A stretch of 44,096 bases of DNA from Burkholderiaceae bacterium. Lineage in GTDB: Bacteria > Pseudomonadota > Gammaproteobacteria > Burkholderiales > Burkholderiaceae_C. Each line of letters opens with the position of its first letter. Position 1 is the first letter of the stretch. The notes under the pieces are model-generated. The model saw only the letters and a list, made by a program, of their open reading frames with translations. It was not told the origin of the DNA and ran no database searches. This document shows positions 17,343 to 26,115 of the stretch, piece after piece. The stretch spans positions 1 to 44,096 of the forward strand of contig JAIEMS010000032.1 of NCBI GenBank assembly GCA_019751915.1, given 5' to 3'. A program made the translations under genes and the position numbers.

Positions 17343-19346
17343 ATGTCCGTAGTCTCTCAGGATGCACAACCCCGGCGCAGACGCTGGGGCTTGCAGGGTA
17401 AAGCACTGGCCTTGCTATTGGGCGCAACTTTGCTGGTGTTGGTCATTGCCTTGGTGGTGGGCTGGCGTGCTGTGGGCGCTGTGCGCCAAGAATTAGGTTC
17501 GGCGTTGGCGCGCGACCATGCACGCCTAGCACAGCAGCACATTGCAAGCAAACTGGGCCAAGAGATTGCACTGGTGCGCCGCTTTGCGGCATCTGACTGG
17601 TTGCTTGAATGGTTAGCCGATGAAAACAATCCCCACCTGAGCGAGCGCTTTGGGCGTGAGGCCGAAAAATACCGGCAGGCATTTTCGGATGGTGGGTACT
17701 TCACGGCATCGGCCCGTAGTTTGAACTTTTACTACACCGATGCCAAACAACCTGCACCCCAGCGGGCCTACACCGTGCAGGCCAACAACCCTGAAAACGC
17801 TTGGTATTTTGCGACCCTCAAGTCCCCCGATGGACTCTTAGCGAATGTGGATTTTGATAGCAAAGTGGGTGCTACCAAAGTCTGGATCAACGCCTTAGCG
17901 CGTGACCATACCGGCATGGTTCGGGGGGTGGCTGGCACCGGCATCGATTTGACGCGGTTCATCGACGAGCTGCTGATGGCGAACGAACCGGGCGTGGTCA
18001 CCATGATCGTCAACGAGCACGGCACCATCGTGGCCCACCCTGATGCCAGCATGATCCAGTTCGATCTGGCGCGTCAGGAGATAGCGCCGACAGAGGGGAA
18101 AAAATCGTTGTTTCAGTGGATCGCTGGCGAAGATGCTGAAACTGTTCGCCGTGCAATGGCGCAAGCCTATCAGCAAGGCGATGCCATGGCGATGGGGGTA
18201 TCGTTTGCTGGTGCGCCGCGCATGCTGGGTTTTTCTGCGGTGCCCTCGCTGGGCTGGACGGTGGTCAGCGTGATTGATGCAGGTGCCAACAGTGTATTGA
18301 GTCCGGAACGCTTGGCATGGACTGCAGGCGCTTTGTTGGGCACGCTGGTTTTGCTGTTTGCAGTGGCGATGTTGGGCATCCACTGGCTGGTGCTGCGCCC
18401 TTTAGCGCGGCTAGCCCACAGTGTGCAGGAGGTTGGCAAGGGGAGCTACAGCATTCGATTGACCTCTGCGCGGGCCGACGAAATCGGTGATCTGACACGT
18501 GCCTTTGATGCAATGGCCCAGCGTGTTCACGCCCACGCCGAAACCTTAGAGCAGCAGGTGGCCGAGCGTACCGCCGACCTTGCTGCAAGCCACCGAAAAA
18601 CCGCCGAAAGCATCCGGTATGCCAGTTTGATTCAAGCAGCTATCGTGCCTGAGCGGGCACTGGCCGAACGGTTTTCAGGCCAAGCCTGTGCACTATGGTT
18701 GCCGCGCGATGTGGTTGGTGGTGATTTTTACCTGTTCCGCGAATGCACTGATGGGTTCTTGTTTGGTGTGATCGATTGTGCCGGCCACGGTGTGCCCGGT
18801 GCATGTATGACGATGCTGGCGCATGCTGCGCTGGATGTGGCCTTGACGCAGGCACCCGACAACGACCCCGCCGCGTTGCTAGTACACATGGATCGGGCCA
18901 TGCGCACTATGCTGCCAGACGACAAGCGCATTGCTGCCAACATGGACGTTGGGTTGGTACACATCGATTCTCGGCTGCGCCGGGCTACCTTTGCAGGGGC
19001 AAAGATGGACTTATTCTGGAGTGATGGCAGCGAGTGCCAGACGCTGGCAGGTGCACGCAGTTGTTTGAATGCCCGCAAACCGGGCCATTACAGCAACGCC
19101 ATACTCGATCTACCGACCGGACGGGTCTGTTACCTGTTGTCGGACGGACTGTTAGACCAGTCTGGTGGGCCTAGTGGCTATGCTTTTGGTATACAGCGCT
19201 GGCATGCTTGGGTGGTGCAGCATGCCCATGAGCCGCTGTCTGTGCAGCGTGATGCTTTGGCCCAAACTTTGGACGATTGGCGACAAAATACGGCCCAGCG
19301 TGACGACATTACCGTACTGGCGTTCAGACTCGACGGTGGTGGTTAA
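17343..19346 (+). CDS. siaA: SiaA: membrane sensor PP2C-type phosphatase
   Basis: A 667-residue membrane protein. A first membrane helix lies at about residues 20-43, a large periplasmic dCache-like region at about 45-320 (with NNPENAWYFATLKSPDGLL and GTGIDLTRFIDELL), and a second helix at about 322-347. A HAMP domain (LRPLARLAHSVQEVGKG), a coiled linker and a SpoIIE/PP2C phosphatase domain follow. The phosphatase metal sites are visible in DVVGGDFYLF (about 456), GVIDCAGHGVPG, LLSDGLLDQSGG and QRDDITVLAF. In Pseudomonas aeruginosa, SiaA dephosphorylates SiaC so that SiaC can activate SiaD; the same order siaA-B-C-D here supports that role. The ligand sensed is unknown. Confidence 0.9.
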   Translation: MSVVSQDAQPRRRRWGLQGKALALLLGATLLVLVIALVVGWRAVGAVRQELGSALARDHARLAQQHIASKLGQEIALVRRFAASDWLLEWLADENNPHLSERFGREAEKYRQAFSDGGYFTASARSLNFYYTDAKQPAPQRAYTVQANNPENAWYFATLKSPDGLLANVDFDSKVGATKVWINALARDHTGMVRGVAGTGIDLTRFIDELLMANEPGVVTMIVNEHGTIVAHPDASMIQFDLARQEIAPTEGKKSLFQWIAGEDAETVRRAMAQAYQQGDAMAMGVSFAGAPRMLGFSAVPSLGWTVVSVIDAGANSVLSPERLAWTAGALLGTLVLLFAVAMLGIHWLVLRPLARLAHSVQEVGKGSYSIRLTSARADEIGDLTRAFDAMAQRVHAHAETLEQQVAERTADLAASHRKTAESIRYASLIQAAIVPERALAERFSGQACALWLPRDVVGGDFYLFRECTDGFLFGVIDCAGHGVPGACMTMLAHAALDVALTQAPDNDPAALLVHMDRAMRTMLPDDKRIAANMDVGLVHIDSRLRRATFAGAKMDLFWSDGSECQTLAGARSCLNARKPGHYSNAILDLPTGRVCYLLSDGLLDQSGGPSGYAFGIQRWHAWVVQHAHEPLSVQRDALAQTLDDWRQNTAQRDDITVLAFRLDGGG

Positions 19347-19371
19347 ATACCTGCCTTGGTAAGGAGAACCT

Positions 19372-19923
19372 ATGAGCACTTTGATTCCTGCTGCTGCGCT
19401 TGATCTTTTTGCCCTGCGTGAGAATTTCGACCATGAGCGCATTTTGCTGTGCTTTAACGGCCCCATCACCTCGGCGCTGATCGAAGAAATTGGCAATGCC
19501 TTGCGCAGCCACCTTCGGGTACTCAAAGAGTCGCCATCGGCAGTGACGGATGTTTTCTCAGCCTATGTCGAGATGACGCAGAATATCCGCCGCTATGTCG
19601 AGCAGAAACCGCATATCCAAGATGCCTCGGTGATCGTGGTCTCTCGCGATGGGCAAGGGCGGCACATGGTCAGTGCTGGCAACACCGTCGAGGTCGCCGA
19701 TGGCGAACGATTGGTGGCACGGATCCATGAATTGGCCGCTCTGAGCAAAGAGCAACTCAAGGCCCTCTACAAAACGCAGCTGCGCCGCCCCCGTGAAGAA
19801 CTAGAAGGTAGTGCCGGTTTAGGTTTTATTGACATAGCCCGCAAAGCTGCCGAACCACTTCACTGCACGCTGCGCCCTTTGGACAGTGACCGAGCCTTTT
19901 TTACCCTGCGAGTGACCCTGTAA
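19372..19923 (+). CDS. siaB: SiaB-family protein kinase
   Basis: A 183-residue cytosolic protein of the SiaB (DUF6272) family, a GHKL-related kinase. The N-box-like helix is visible in VFSAYVEMTQNIRRYVEQ. GLGFIDIARKAAEPLHC is the later Gly-containing segment seen in the family. In P. aeruginosa, SiaB phosphorylates SiaC and so opposes SiaA. The gene starts 25 bases after siaA behind AAGGAG and is followed 24-39 bases later by siaC, consistent with one operon. The assignment rests on sequence plus the intact four-gene order. Confidence 0.88.
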   Translation: MSTLIPAAALDLFALRENFDHERILLCFNGPITSALIEEIGNALRSHLRVLKESPSAVTDVFSAYVEMTQNIRRYVEQKPHIQDASVIVVSRDGQGRHMVSAGNTVEVADGERLVARIHELAALSKEQLKALYKTQLRRPREELEGSAGLGFIDIARKAAEPLHCTLRPLDSDRAFFTLRVTL

Positions 19924-19962
19924 AGCATTGAGCGCCATTCTTTTTTCTTGAAAGTATTTGCC

Positions 19963-20343
19963 GTGAACAACCTCGTGATCGAAAAAACCGGCAACAGCCC
20001 TGCCGTGCAGGCCGATTGGGCAACCGGGCTGTTGGCTATGCAAGGGGACTCTTATCCAGAAAACTCGTTTGAGTTCTTTCAACCGTTGATTGATTGGGTT
20101 GAGGCCTACTTGAGCAGAAATCCTGCCCAGCCTTTGCAATTGGAACTTGAGTTGGCCTACCTCAACACCAGCAGTATCCGGGCACTGATGGATATTTTGG
20201 ATTTATTGGAAACGGCATGGACGGGTGACCAAACCCAAGTCGGGGTGCGCTGGAGCTACGACAGTGCTAACGAACGCGTGGGCGACTTGGCCCGTGAGTT
20301 TGCTGAGGATTGGAATTTCCCTTTTGAGGTCGTGCCCAAGTGA
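19963..20343 (+). CDS. siaC: SiaC-family regulatory phosphoprotein (DUF1987)
   Basis: A 126-residue switch protein. The conserved segments are LLAMQGDSYPENSFEFFQPL and LAYLNTSSIRALMDILDLLE. Thr69 in LNTSS corresponds to the phosphorylated threonine of P. aeruginosa SiaC (Thr68 in that protein, from the literature as I recall it). Unphosphorylated SiaC binds and activates the diguanylate cyclase SiaD. I chose GTG 19963, which gives NNLVIEKTGNSPAVQ, similar to the start of known SiaC; a TTG at 19948 would add five residues. Neither has a strong ribosome site. The stop codon overlaps the siaD start (GTGA). Confidence 0.9.
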   Translation: MNNLVIEKTGNSPAVQADWATGLLAMQGDSYPENSFEFFQPLIDWVEAYLSRNPAQPLQLELELAYLNTSSIRALMDILDLLETAWTGDQTQVGVRWSYDSANERVGDLAREFAEDWNFPFEVVPK

Positions 20344-21143
20344 CTGACAAAGAAGACGATAAAACATTTGAGGAGCGCATTCAGCGTTGGATTGCCGATC
20401 CAGTGCAAGCTGCCCCCCAAGAGTTGGTTGCTACCTTGCAAACCCTGTTTGAGCGTTACCGTACCCAACAGCGGTTTTTAGATCGGGTTACGCATTTGTC
20501 TGACCGCTACCAGAGCGCTGAGCGTGATCGGGGCATGTCTTACGCCGACCGTTACCAGAAAAAAATACGCCAGATTGAGAAAATCGTCCGTATCAGCGAC
20601 CAGTACCAAGCGATGCTGCACGATATTAACGATCGTCTGCTGTACGTCTCGACCCATGACGTGCTCACTACCCTACCGAACCGGCGCTACATCATCGACA
20701 GGATGGCCGCTGAAATGGCACGTGCCACACGCCAAGGCGGTAGTTTTGCCATTGCTTTGGCCGATATTGACCACTTTAAAGAAGTCAATGACCGGTATGG
20801 TCATGCAGTGGGCGATGCCGTGCTCGTGCGTTTGGCTGGTATTTTGGGCTCTAGCCTGCGTGAATACGATTTGTGCGCGCGCTGGGGTGGCGAGGAATTT
20901 TTGTTGTTATTCCCTGGGGTTGATCTTGGCACGGCTGTCAGTTTGGCAGAGCGCGTGCGCCTGTCGATACACAACGATGGCAAGGCCAAAGACCGCCCTG
21001 AAGCGCTGCCGGTTTTCTCATTGAGTTTTGGTGTTGCTGCCTACCGCCCCGGCGAAACCAGCGATATGTTGCTGCACCGGGCCGATGAGGGACTGTACCA
21101 AGCCAAATCGAGCGGGCGTGATCGCACCAGAGCAGTTTCTTAG
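20340..21143 (+). CDS. siaD: SiaD-type cytosolic diguanylate cyclase (GGDEF)
   Basis: A 267-residue protein without membrane segments. An N-terminal helical/coiled-coil stalk (about residues 1-95, including YQKKIRQIEKIVRISDQYQA) carries a GGDEF domain with THDVLTTLPNRR, LADIDHFKEVNDRYG and RWGGEEFLLLFPG. The I-site RxxD is intact (REYD five residues before GGEEF), so product inhibition is expected. The stalk is where SiaC is known to bind in P. aeruginosa. The GTG start at 20340 overlaps the siaC stop codon, indicating translational coupling and matched stoichiometry of switch and cyclase. Confidence 0.93.
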   Translation: MTDKEDDKTFEERIQRWIADPVQAAPQELVATLQTLFERYRTQQRFLDRVTHLSDRYQSAERDRGMSYADRYQKKIRQIEKIVRISDQYQAMLHDINDRLLYVSTHDVLTTLPNRRYIIDRMAAEMARATRQGGSFAIALADIDHFKEVNDRYGHAVGDAVLVRLAGILGSSLREYDLCARWGGEEFLLLFPGVDLGTAVSLAERVRLSIHNDGKAKDRPEALPVFSLSFGVAAYRPGETSDMLLHRADEGLYQAKSSGRDRTRAVS

Positions 21144-21314
21144 CAAAATTGGTAGGGCTTGTTGTGCCTTAGCCCCGCCTGCGTGCCGTAAGAAGAGACA
21201 CACATATTTGTTTCGATCTACCCTTCTCAAAAAGGTGACTTTGGAACAGGTTGCTTTTTTCCTCAAGTGAGGTATTTCCCTGAAGGAGATGCTTCAAACC
21301 GGAGTTAGTTGGAT

Positions 21315-22220
21315 ATGAAATGGGAAGGCAATCGCCAGTCAGACAACGTTGAAGACCGCCGCGACAGCGATGGCGGCGGCGGTGGTGGTGACGATGGCGG
21401 CAACAGGGGTAGCCCCGTTTTTGGCGGACGTGGCATTGGTATTGGCACCATCGTGATTGCTTTGCTGGGCGGTTGGATTTTGGGTGTTAATCCGTTGACG
21501 ATTTTGGGTTTGCTCAGTGGTGGCAACGCACCGACAGCGCAAGTGCAGCATGCGCCAGCCCATCGCCCACCCAGCGATGATCGGATGGCAAAGTTTGTCT
21601 CTACGGTGCTGGCCGATACGGAAGATGTCTGGAAGGACGTTTTCAGCCAAGGCGGAAGCCGTTACCAAGAGCCCCGGTTGGTGTTGTTTCGTGGCGCTAC
21701 ACCCACGGCCTGTGGCAAAGGGGAGGCAGCAATGGGGCCGTTTTACTGCCCCGCCGATCAGAAGGTTTATATCGATTTGGGGTTCTATGAAACCCTGAAA
21801 AACCAACTCGGTGCGCCCGGTGAATTTGCCCAAGCCTACGTCATCGCCCACGAAGTGGGTCACCATGTGCAGCACTTGTTGGGCATTAGTGACAAAGTCG
21901 ACCAGCAACGTGGCCGCGTCAGCCAAGTGGAATACAACCAGCTCTCGGTGCGGCTGGAATTGCAGGCCGATTGCTTTGCTGGTGTCTGGGCTAACCATGC
22001 TCAATCGGCGCGTCAAATTCTAGAAAATGGTGACATTGAGGCCGCTATGAATGCGGCTGCAAAAATTGGCGACGATGCCTTGCAAAAGCAAAGCCGAGGC
22101 CGTGTAGTCCCCGAGAGCTTTACCCACGGCACCAGTGCCCAACGTGTGCATTGGTTTCACAATGGCCTGCAAAATGGCAGCGTTAAAGCCTGTGACACGT
22201 TTTCTGCACGCAGCCTCTGA
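21315..22220 (+). CDS. YpfJ-type neutral zinc metallopeptidase
   Basis: A 301-residue membrane-anchored protease of the YpfJ/PF04228 family. It opens [16 protein letters not shown], as relatives do, followed by a Gly/Asp-rich stretch and one membrane helix ([20 protein letters not shown]). The zinc site is the HExxH of [15 protein letters not shown], with a later Glu/Asp in [14 protein letters not shown]. The substrate is unknown. It is 171 bases after siaD on the same strand; whether it belongs to the sia transcript cannot be told. ATG 21315 is preferred over TTG 21309 on family grounds. Confidence 0.92.
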   Translation: MKWEGNRQSDNVEDRRDSDGGGGGGDDGGNRGSPVFGGRGIGIGTIVIALLGGWILGVNPLTILGLLSGGNAPTAQVQHAPAHRPPSDDRMAKFVSTVLADTEDVWKDVFSQGGSRYQEPRLVLFRGATPTACGKGEAAMGPFYCPADQKVYIDLGFYETLKNQLGAPGEFAQAYVIAHEVGHHVQHLLGISDKVDQQRGRVSQVEYNQLSVRLELQADCFAGVWANHAQSARQILENGDIEAAMNAAAKIGDDALQKQSRGRVVPESFTHGTSAQRVHWFHNGLQNGSVKACDTFSARSL

Positions 22221-22238
22221 TCCCACACTTTATGCCCG

Positions 22239-22754
22239 ATGTTCGATATGCCGTTCCTAGCATTCTTTTACAAGCGCAGCCGTTGGTGGCTCACGTCGCT
22301 GATGGCTGCCGTAGCGGCTTTGTTGGCTTCTTGCAAAGCGCCACCGGAAGCACAACCGTCGCCGTTAACGCAGGTGCCCAGCAACGATGCCGGGGCATTG
22401 GAGACGCAGCGCACCTCTGGCGCAACCACAGCCCATGCCTACCGCCAAGATGCAGCAACCCATCTGTATGGATTGAATGCGCAGCGGGTTTGGAAGGGGA
22501 AATTACCCTCTATGCTCTACGCCATTGGCGTGTTGGAAGTGGACATCAACCGTACCGGCCATGTCACCCGTTTGCACTGGATGCGTGCGCCCAAGCATGC
22601 CCCCGAAGTGGTGGCCGAAATTGAGCGTACGGTGCGTGCCGCAGCGCCGTTTCCTGTGCCTGTGCGTTTGGGCAAAGTGACCTACACCGATACATGGTTG
22701 TGGGATCAAAGCGGTCATTTTCAGCTCGATACTTTGAGCGAGGGTCAACATTAA
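22239..22754 (+). CDS. Lipoprotein with TonB C-terminal-like domain
   Basis: A 171-residue exported protein with a hydrophobic leader and lipobox LLASC, so probably lipidated at about Cys32. The mature part holds a TonB-C-like module: AIGVLEVDINRTGHVTRLHW followed by VAEIERTVRAAAPFPVPV. This module is often found in periplasmic or outer-membrane proteins without the TonB energy role, and no ExbB/ExbD genes are near. The function is unknown. It lies 18 bases after the metallopeptidase gene and ahead of the FecR-domain gene. The start could also be the ATG at 22248. Confidence 0.68.
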   Translation: MFDMPFLAFFYKRSRWWLTSLMAAVAALLASCKAPPEAQPSPLTQVPSNDAGALETQRTSGATTAHAYRQDAATHLYGLNAQRVWKGKLPSMLYAIGVLEVDINRTGHVTRLHWMRAPKHAPEVVAEIERTVRAAAPFPVPVRLGKVTYTDTWLWDQSGHFQLDTLSEGQH

Positions 22755-22847
22755 GTCCGGCAGGATGGGGTGCAATGTTCTACGGCTACTATTCTCGGAT
22801 TACTACCTTTGTGGTTTCATGACCGTGAAAGAAAGCGAGGCCCCCCG

Positions 22848-23294
22848 ATGCAAAAAATTTCTTGTGCTTTTCTGCTCTTTATGCTGCTATCTGCTCCTGT
22901 GGTGGCACGTGAGTCCGAGGAGGTGATTGGCCATATTCAAAATTTGACCGGAACCGCCGCCATTGTGCGTGGTGACGCAGTGATGCCCGTCGCACCGGGG
23001 GCCGCGTTGTACCGGGGCGATGTGGTTCGCACGGGCAAACCCGGCGCTGCCGGGGTGGTGTTGACCGACGATACGACCATTTCGCTCGGTTCGGGCAGTG
23101 AAATTGCGTTGAACGATTACGCTTTTCAGCCCAAAGAGGGCCGGTTTGCCTTGGCCTTGAAAATGGTCAAAGGGACGTTTGCCTATGTGACAGGGCAAAT
23201 CGTCAAGCTTGCGCCAGAATCAGCCCAAGTGCAAACCCCCGATGCCACCATCGCTGTGCGTGGCACCAAACTACTGATTCAAATTGAGGAGTGA
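22848..23294 (+). CDS. Secreted FecR-domain protein
   Basis: A 148-residue periplasmic protein. MQKISCAFLLFMLLSAPVVA is a signal peptide. The FecR domain is seen in PGAALYRGDVVRTGKPGAAG, TDDTTISLGSGSEIALNDYAF and the ending TPDATIAVRGTKLLIQIEE. Standalone FecR-domain proteins of this kind commonly neighbour OmpA-like and CHASE2 proteins, as here, rather than iron-transport genes. I infer it acts with the next two genes at the cell envelope. The ATG at 22848 gives a proper signal peptide; an upstream start at 22770 does not. The downstream gene begins 5 bases after the stop. Confidence 0.87.
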   Translation: MQKISCAFLLFMLLSAPVVARESEEVIGHIQNLTGTAAIVRGDAVMPVAPGAALYRGDVVRTGKPGAAGVVLTDDTTISLGSGSEIALNDYAFQPKEGRFALALKMVKGTFAYVTGQIVKLAPESAQVQTPDATIAVRGTKLLIQIEE

Positions 23295-23298
23295 GCGC

Positions 23299-23943
23299 AT
23301 GCAAAACCACGCAATGGAGCCAAGCAGTCTTTGCAATTTGTTCCCTCAACGAGGGGGTTTGTGGCTGACGGGTTGCCTGCTTTTGTCTTTGGGCGGTTGT
23401 GCAGCGCGCCAGTCCATCGTTTTGGTGCCTGACCCAGCAGGGCATGTTGGGGTGGCGGAGGTGCGTACTGCTGCCGGTACGCAAACATTGCAAAAGTCGG
23501 GCGATATGACCCAGACCAAGGGGGCTTCGGCTGCCCCCACGGCCATCACCAGCGCTGATCCGGCTTTTATCAGCACCACTTTTGGCCCAGCATTGGCGGT
23601 CGAGCCACCTCCGGCCCAAACTTTCACCTTGTTGTTTGAGAATGGGTCTGCTGTTTTGCGTGCGGCCTCGTTGGGGCAACTGGATGAAATTGCCACTGCC
23701 AGCCACCGGCGTATGGCGGTGCGGGTCAGTATCAGTGGCCATACCGATGCCACTGGTTCAGACAAACTCAACGATGAGTTGGCCCGTGCCCGTGCCGAGG
23801 AAGTGAGGCAACAATTGTTGCAACGCCGGGTCAATCCAGAGCTGATTTCGGTCAGCTCGCATGGCAAAGGCAATCCGCTGATTCCCACGCCCGATGGTGT
23901 GGCCGAGCCACGCAATCGTCGGGTGGTCGTCATCGTTCGCTAG
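23299..23943 (+). CDS. OmpA-family outer-membrane lipoprotein
   Basis: A 214-residue protein with a hydrophobic leader ending in the lipobox SLGGC (LTGCLLLSLGGCAARQ), so anchored by lipid. A short linker leads to a C-terminal OmpA peptidoglycan-binding domain: TLLFENGSAVLRAAS, VSISGHTDATGSDKLNDELA with the diaminopimelate-binding Asp/Arg pattern, and EPRNRRVVVIVR. The ATG follows the FecR-domain gene by 5 bases behind AGGAG, so the two are coupled. The CHASE2 gene starts 6 bases after the stop. The role may be tethering a signalling complex to the cell wall; this is inference. Confidence 0.9.
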   Translation: MQNHAMEPSSLCNLFPQRGGLWLTGCLLLSLGGCAARQSIVLVPDPAGHVGVAEVRTAAGTQTLQKSGDMTQTKGASAAPTAITSADPAFISTTFGPALAVEPPPAQTFTLLFENGSAVLRAASLGQLDEIATASHRRMAVRVSISGHTDATGSDKLNDELARARAEEVRQQLLQRRVNPELISVSSHGKGNPLIPTPDGVAEPRNRRVVVIVR

Positions 23944-23949
23944 CCAAGG

Positions 23950-26046
23950 GTGCAAGAGGTGTCTCCCTTATCCCGTGTATCGGCTTGGATAGGGCGTTTG
24001 TGCAAGTTCTTTTGGGTACGAAAAGAACTGTCTGGACTTTATGGGGCGGGGCTGTGCCTGACCTTTTTGATGGCGTTGCTGTCGGTATTTCAGCCATTGG
24101 CGGTGCAAAAGGCCGATTTGGCTGTGTACGACCTGATGCTGCGGGGTCGGGCCAGTCCACCGCAGTCGAATGTGCCGGTGGTGGTGGGCATTGATGAAAA
24201 CAGTCTGGCCAGTTTTGGGCAGTGGCCTTGGCCGCGTTACCGACTTGCTTTACTGATAGAGCAATTACAGCGTTTGGGTGCTCAGGTCGTGGTGTTGGAT
24301 TTTTTGATGCCCGAGTCTGACCGCACAGCCCCCGAGGTCATCCAAATTGAGCGACGGCGTGACCGTGTCGATGCGAAAAACACCAGCACTACTGCCACTG
24401 CTCCAGCCTACGATGGCAATTCGCGGCGTTTGGCCGATGCACTGGGCCAAGGGCCGACCGTGCTGGGGTATTACTTGGATTTTTCTCAGCCTACGGCCTT
24501 GGGACGTTCGCTGCACCCACCAACGCCGCCTGCGGGCATGGTGGTATCGCGCTCTTCTCACGGCACGGGGCAATGGCCTAAGCCACAGGGCCAGATTCGT
24601 AGTTTGCCTTTGTTAACCGATGCGGCCAGTGCCGAGGGCTTTACCAACGCGCTGCAAGATATAGATGGCACGCTGCGCCGGGTGCCGTTGTTGCTTTCAT
24701 CGCCGCAAGGCCAAGATGCACCCTCACTGGCGTTGGCCGCTGCGCTGCTGTCGTCGTCCCAGCGCAGTCTGCGGCTCGATACCCATCCCGCCGGGGCGGC
24801 ATTGCGTTGGGGTGATCGGAATATTCCGCTGGACAGGTCGGGCAACTTGTTGCTGAATTGGCACAGCAGTCCAGCGCCGTACCTGTCAGCGGGCAGTGTG
24901 TTGGATGGCACCGTACCTGCGGGCAGCTTGCGCGGCAAAATCGCCGTGGTGGGGGCGTGGGCCCAAGGGCTGGGTGATCGGCATCTGACACCATCGGGCA
25001 AATCGATGTACGGCGTAGCGGTGCATGCCACTGTGATCGACAATCTTTTGTCGGGCACCTTCATTGTGCGGCCCTCTTGGGCCAGAGGTGCCGAGTTGCT
25101 GGCGGTGTTGCTGGCCGGGGGGCTGTGTACCTTGTTGCTGGGGAGGCCCGGTTTTACGTGGTCGGTGCTGGTGGTGGTGTTGGGCACGGTGGGGCTTTAT
25201 ACCGGGGCCTACCAGTTGTTGCTGCTAGAGGGGGTGCATTTGTCGCCCTTGCTGCCGATTTTGGCCTTGGTGCTCATTACCAGCGTTTTGAGTTTGCTGA
25301 AATACGGTTTTGAGGCGCACAAACTGCTGCTGCGCACCCAAGAGTTGTCGGAGGCACAAGACGGCATCATCACCAGTTTGTCGGTGCTCTCAGAGGCGCG
25401 CGACAAAGAAACAGGCGGTCATATTTTGCGTACCCAGAGCTACGTCAAGCTGCTGGCACAACAATTGTCTACAACACCGGCCTACGAATATTTGACCGAT
25501 TCGGACATTGAGTTGCTGACCAAGTCGGCCCCCCTGCACGATATTGGCAAAGTGGGTATTCCCGACAGTATTTTGCAAAAACCGGGCAAATTAACCCCGG
25601 AGGAATACGCCATCATGCAGAACCATCCGCTGATTGGTGCGCAAGCCTTGGCAAAAATCATGGCCGGTACCGGCCACCCCGAGCAAAAAAGCTTTCTGGA
25701 TTACGCCCGCCAAATGGTCGAGGCCCACCATGAGCGCTGGGATGGCAGCGGCTATCCGCACCGCCTGAGTGGTCAGGCTATTCCGCTGGCGGGTCGGTTG
25801 ATGGCGTTGGCCGATGTGTACGATGCCCTCATCAGCAAGCGGGTTTACAAAAGAGGTTTTAGCCACGACGAGGTGCGCCAGATGCTTATTAAAGACTCGG
25901 GGTCGCATTTTGATCCCGATGTGGTGGCGGCTTTTTTGGCCCGAGAAGCCGATTTTGTCCGGGTCGCGGAGGAATTTGCGGATCCGCATGAGCCACCCCC
26001 AGAAGCATTGGTGGTACCCGCTTTGGCACCTGCGCCGGTGGCTTGA
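23950..26046 (+). CDS. CHASE2 sensor / HD-GYP phosphodiesterase
   Basis: A 698-residue membrane protein. An N-terminal membrane helix (about residues 32-52) is followed by a periplasmic CHASE2 domain to about residue 370 (ADLAVYDLMLRGR, VVVGIDENSLASFGQWPWPR, LGAQVVVLDFLMPE, GKIAVVGAWAQGLGD). Three membrane helices follow at about 375-455, then an HD-GYP domain. Catalytic residues are intact: His530-Asp531 in LHDIGKVGIPDSIL and GYP at 601-603 in HHERWDGSGYP, so it should hydrolyse c-di-GMP. CHASE2 is more often joined to cyclases or kinases. It is the last gene of the FecR-OmpA-CHASE2 cluster. GTG 23950 is used; GTG 23959, better spaced from AAGGG, is an alternative. Confidence 0.92.
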   Translation: MQEVSPLSRVSAWIGRLCKFFWVRKELSGLYGAGLCLTFLMALLSVFQPLAVQKADLAVYDLMLRGRASPPQSNVPVVVGIDENSLASFGQWPWPRYRLALLIEQLQRLGAQVVVLDFLMPESDRTAPEVIQIERRRDRVDAKNTSTTATAPAYDGNSRRLADALGQGPTVLGYYLDFSQPTALGRSLHPPTPPAGMVVSRSSHGTGQWPKPQGQIRSLPLLTDAASAEGFTNALQDIDGTLRRVPLLLSSPQGQDAPSLALAAALLSSSQRSLRLDTHPAGAALRWGDRNIPLDRSGNLLLNWHSSPAPYLSAGSVLDGTVPAGSLRGKIAVVGAWAQGLGDRHLTPSGKSMYGVAVHATVIDNLLSGTFIVRPSWARGAELLAVLLAGGLCTLLLGRPGFTWSVLVVVLGTVGLYTGAYQLLLLEGVHLSPLLPILALVLITSVLSLLKYGFEAHKLLLRTQELSEAQDGIITSLSVLSEARDKETGGHILRTQSYVKLLAQQLSTTPAYEYLTDSDIELLTKSAPLHDIGKVGIPDSILQKPGKLTPEEYAIMQNHPLIGAQALAKIMAGTGHPEQKSFLDYARQMVEAHHERWDGSGYPHRLSGQAIPLAGRLMALADVYDALISKRVYKRGFSHDEVRQMLIKDSGSHFDPDVVAAFLAREADFVRVAEEFADPHEPPPEALVVPALAPAPVA

Positions 26047-26115
26047 GGGGTCTGCCCAAGGGTAGGATGCAGGCCACTAATATTTGTGCAACCCCGAAAT
26101 CTCAGGAAACGCCCG

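Noticed and set aside
21360-21412. A GGC/GGT-rich tract as a tandem repeat or slippage site
   Set aside because: It encodes the Gly/Asp-rich N-terminal stretch expected in YpfJ-type metallopeptidases.
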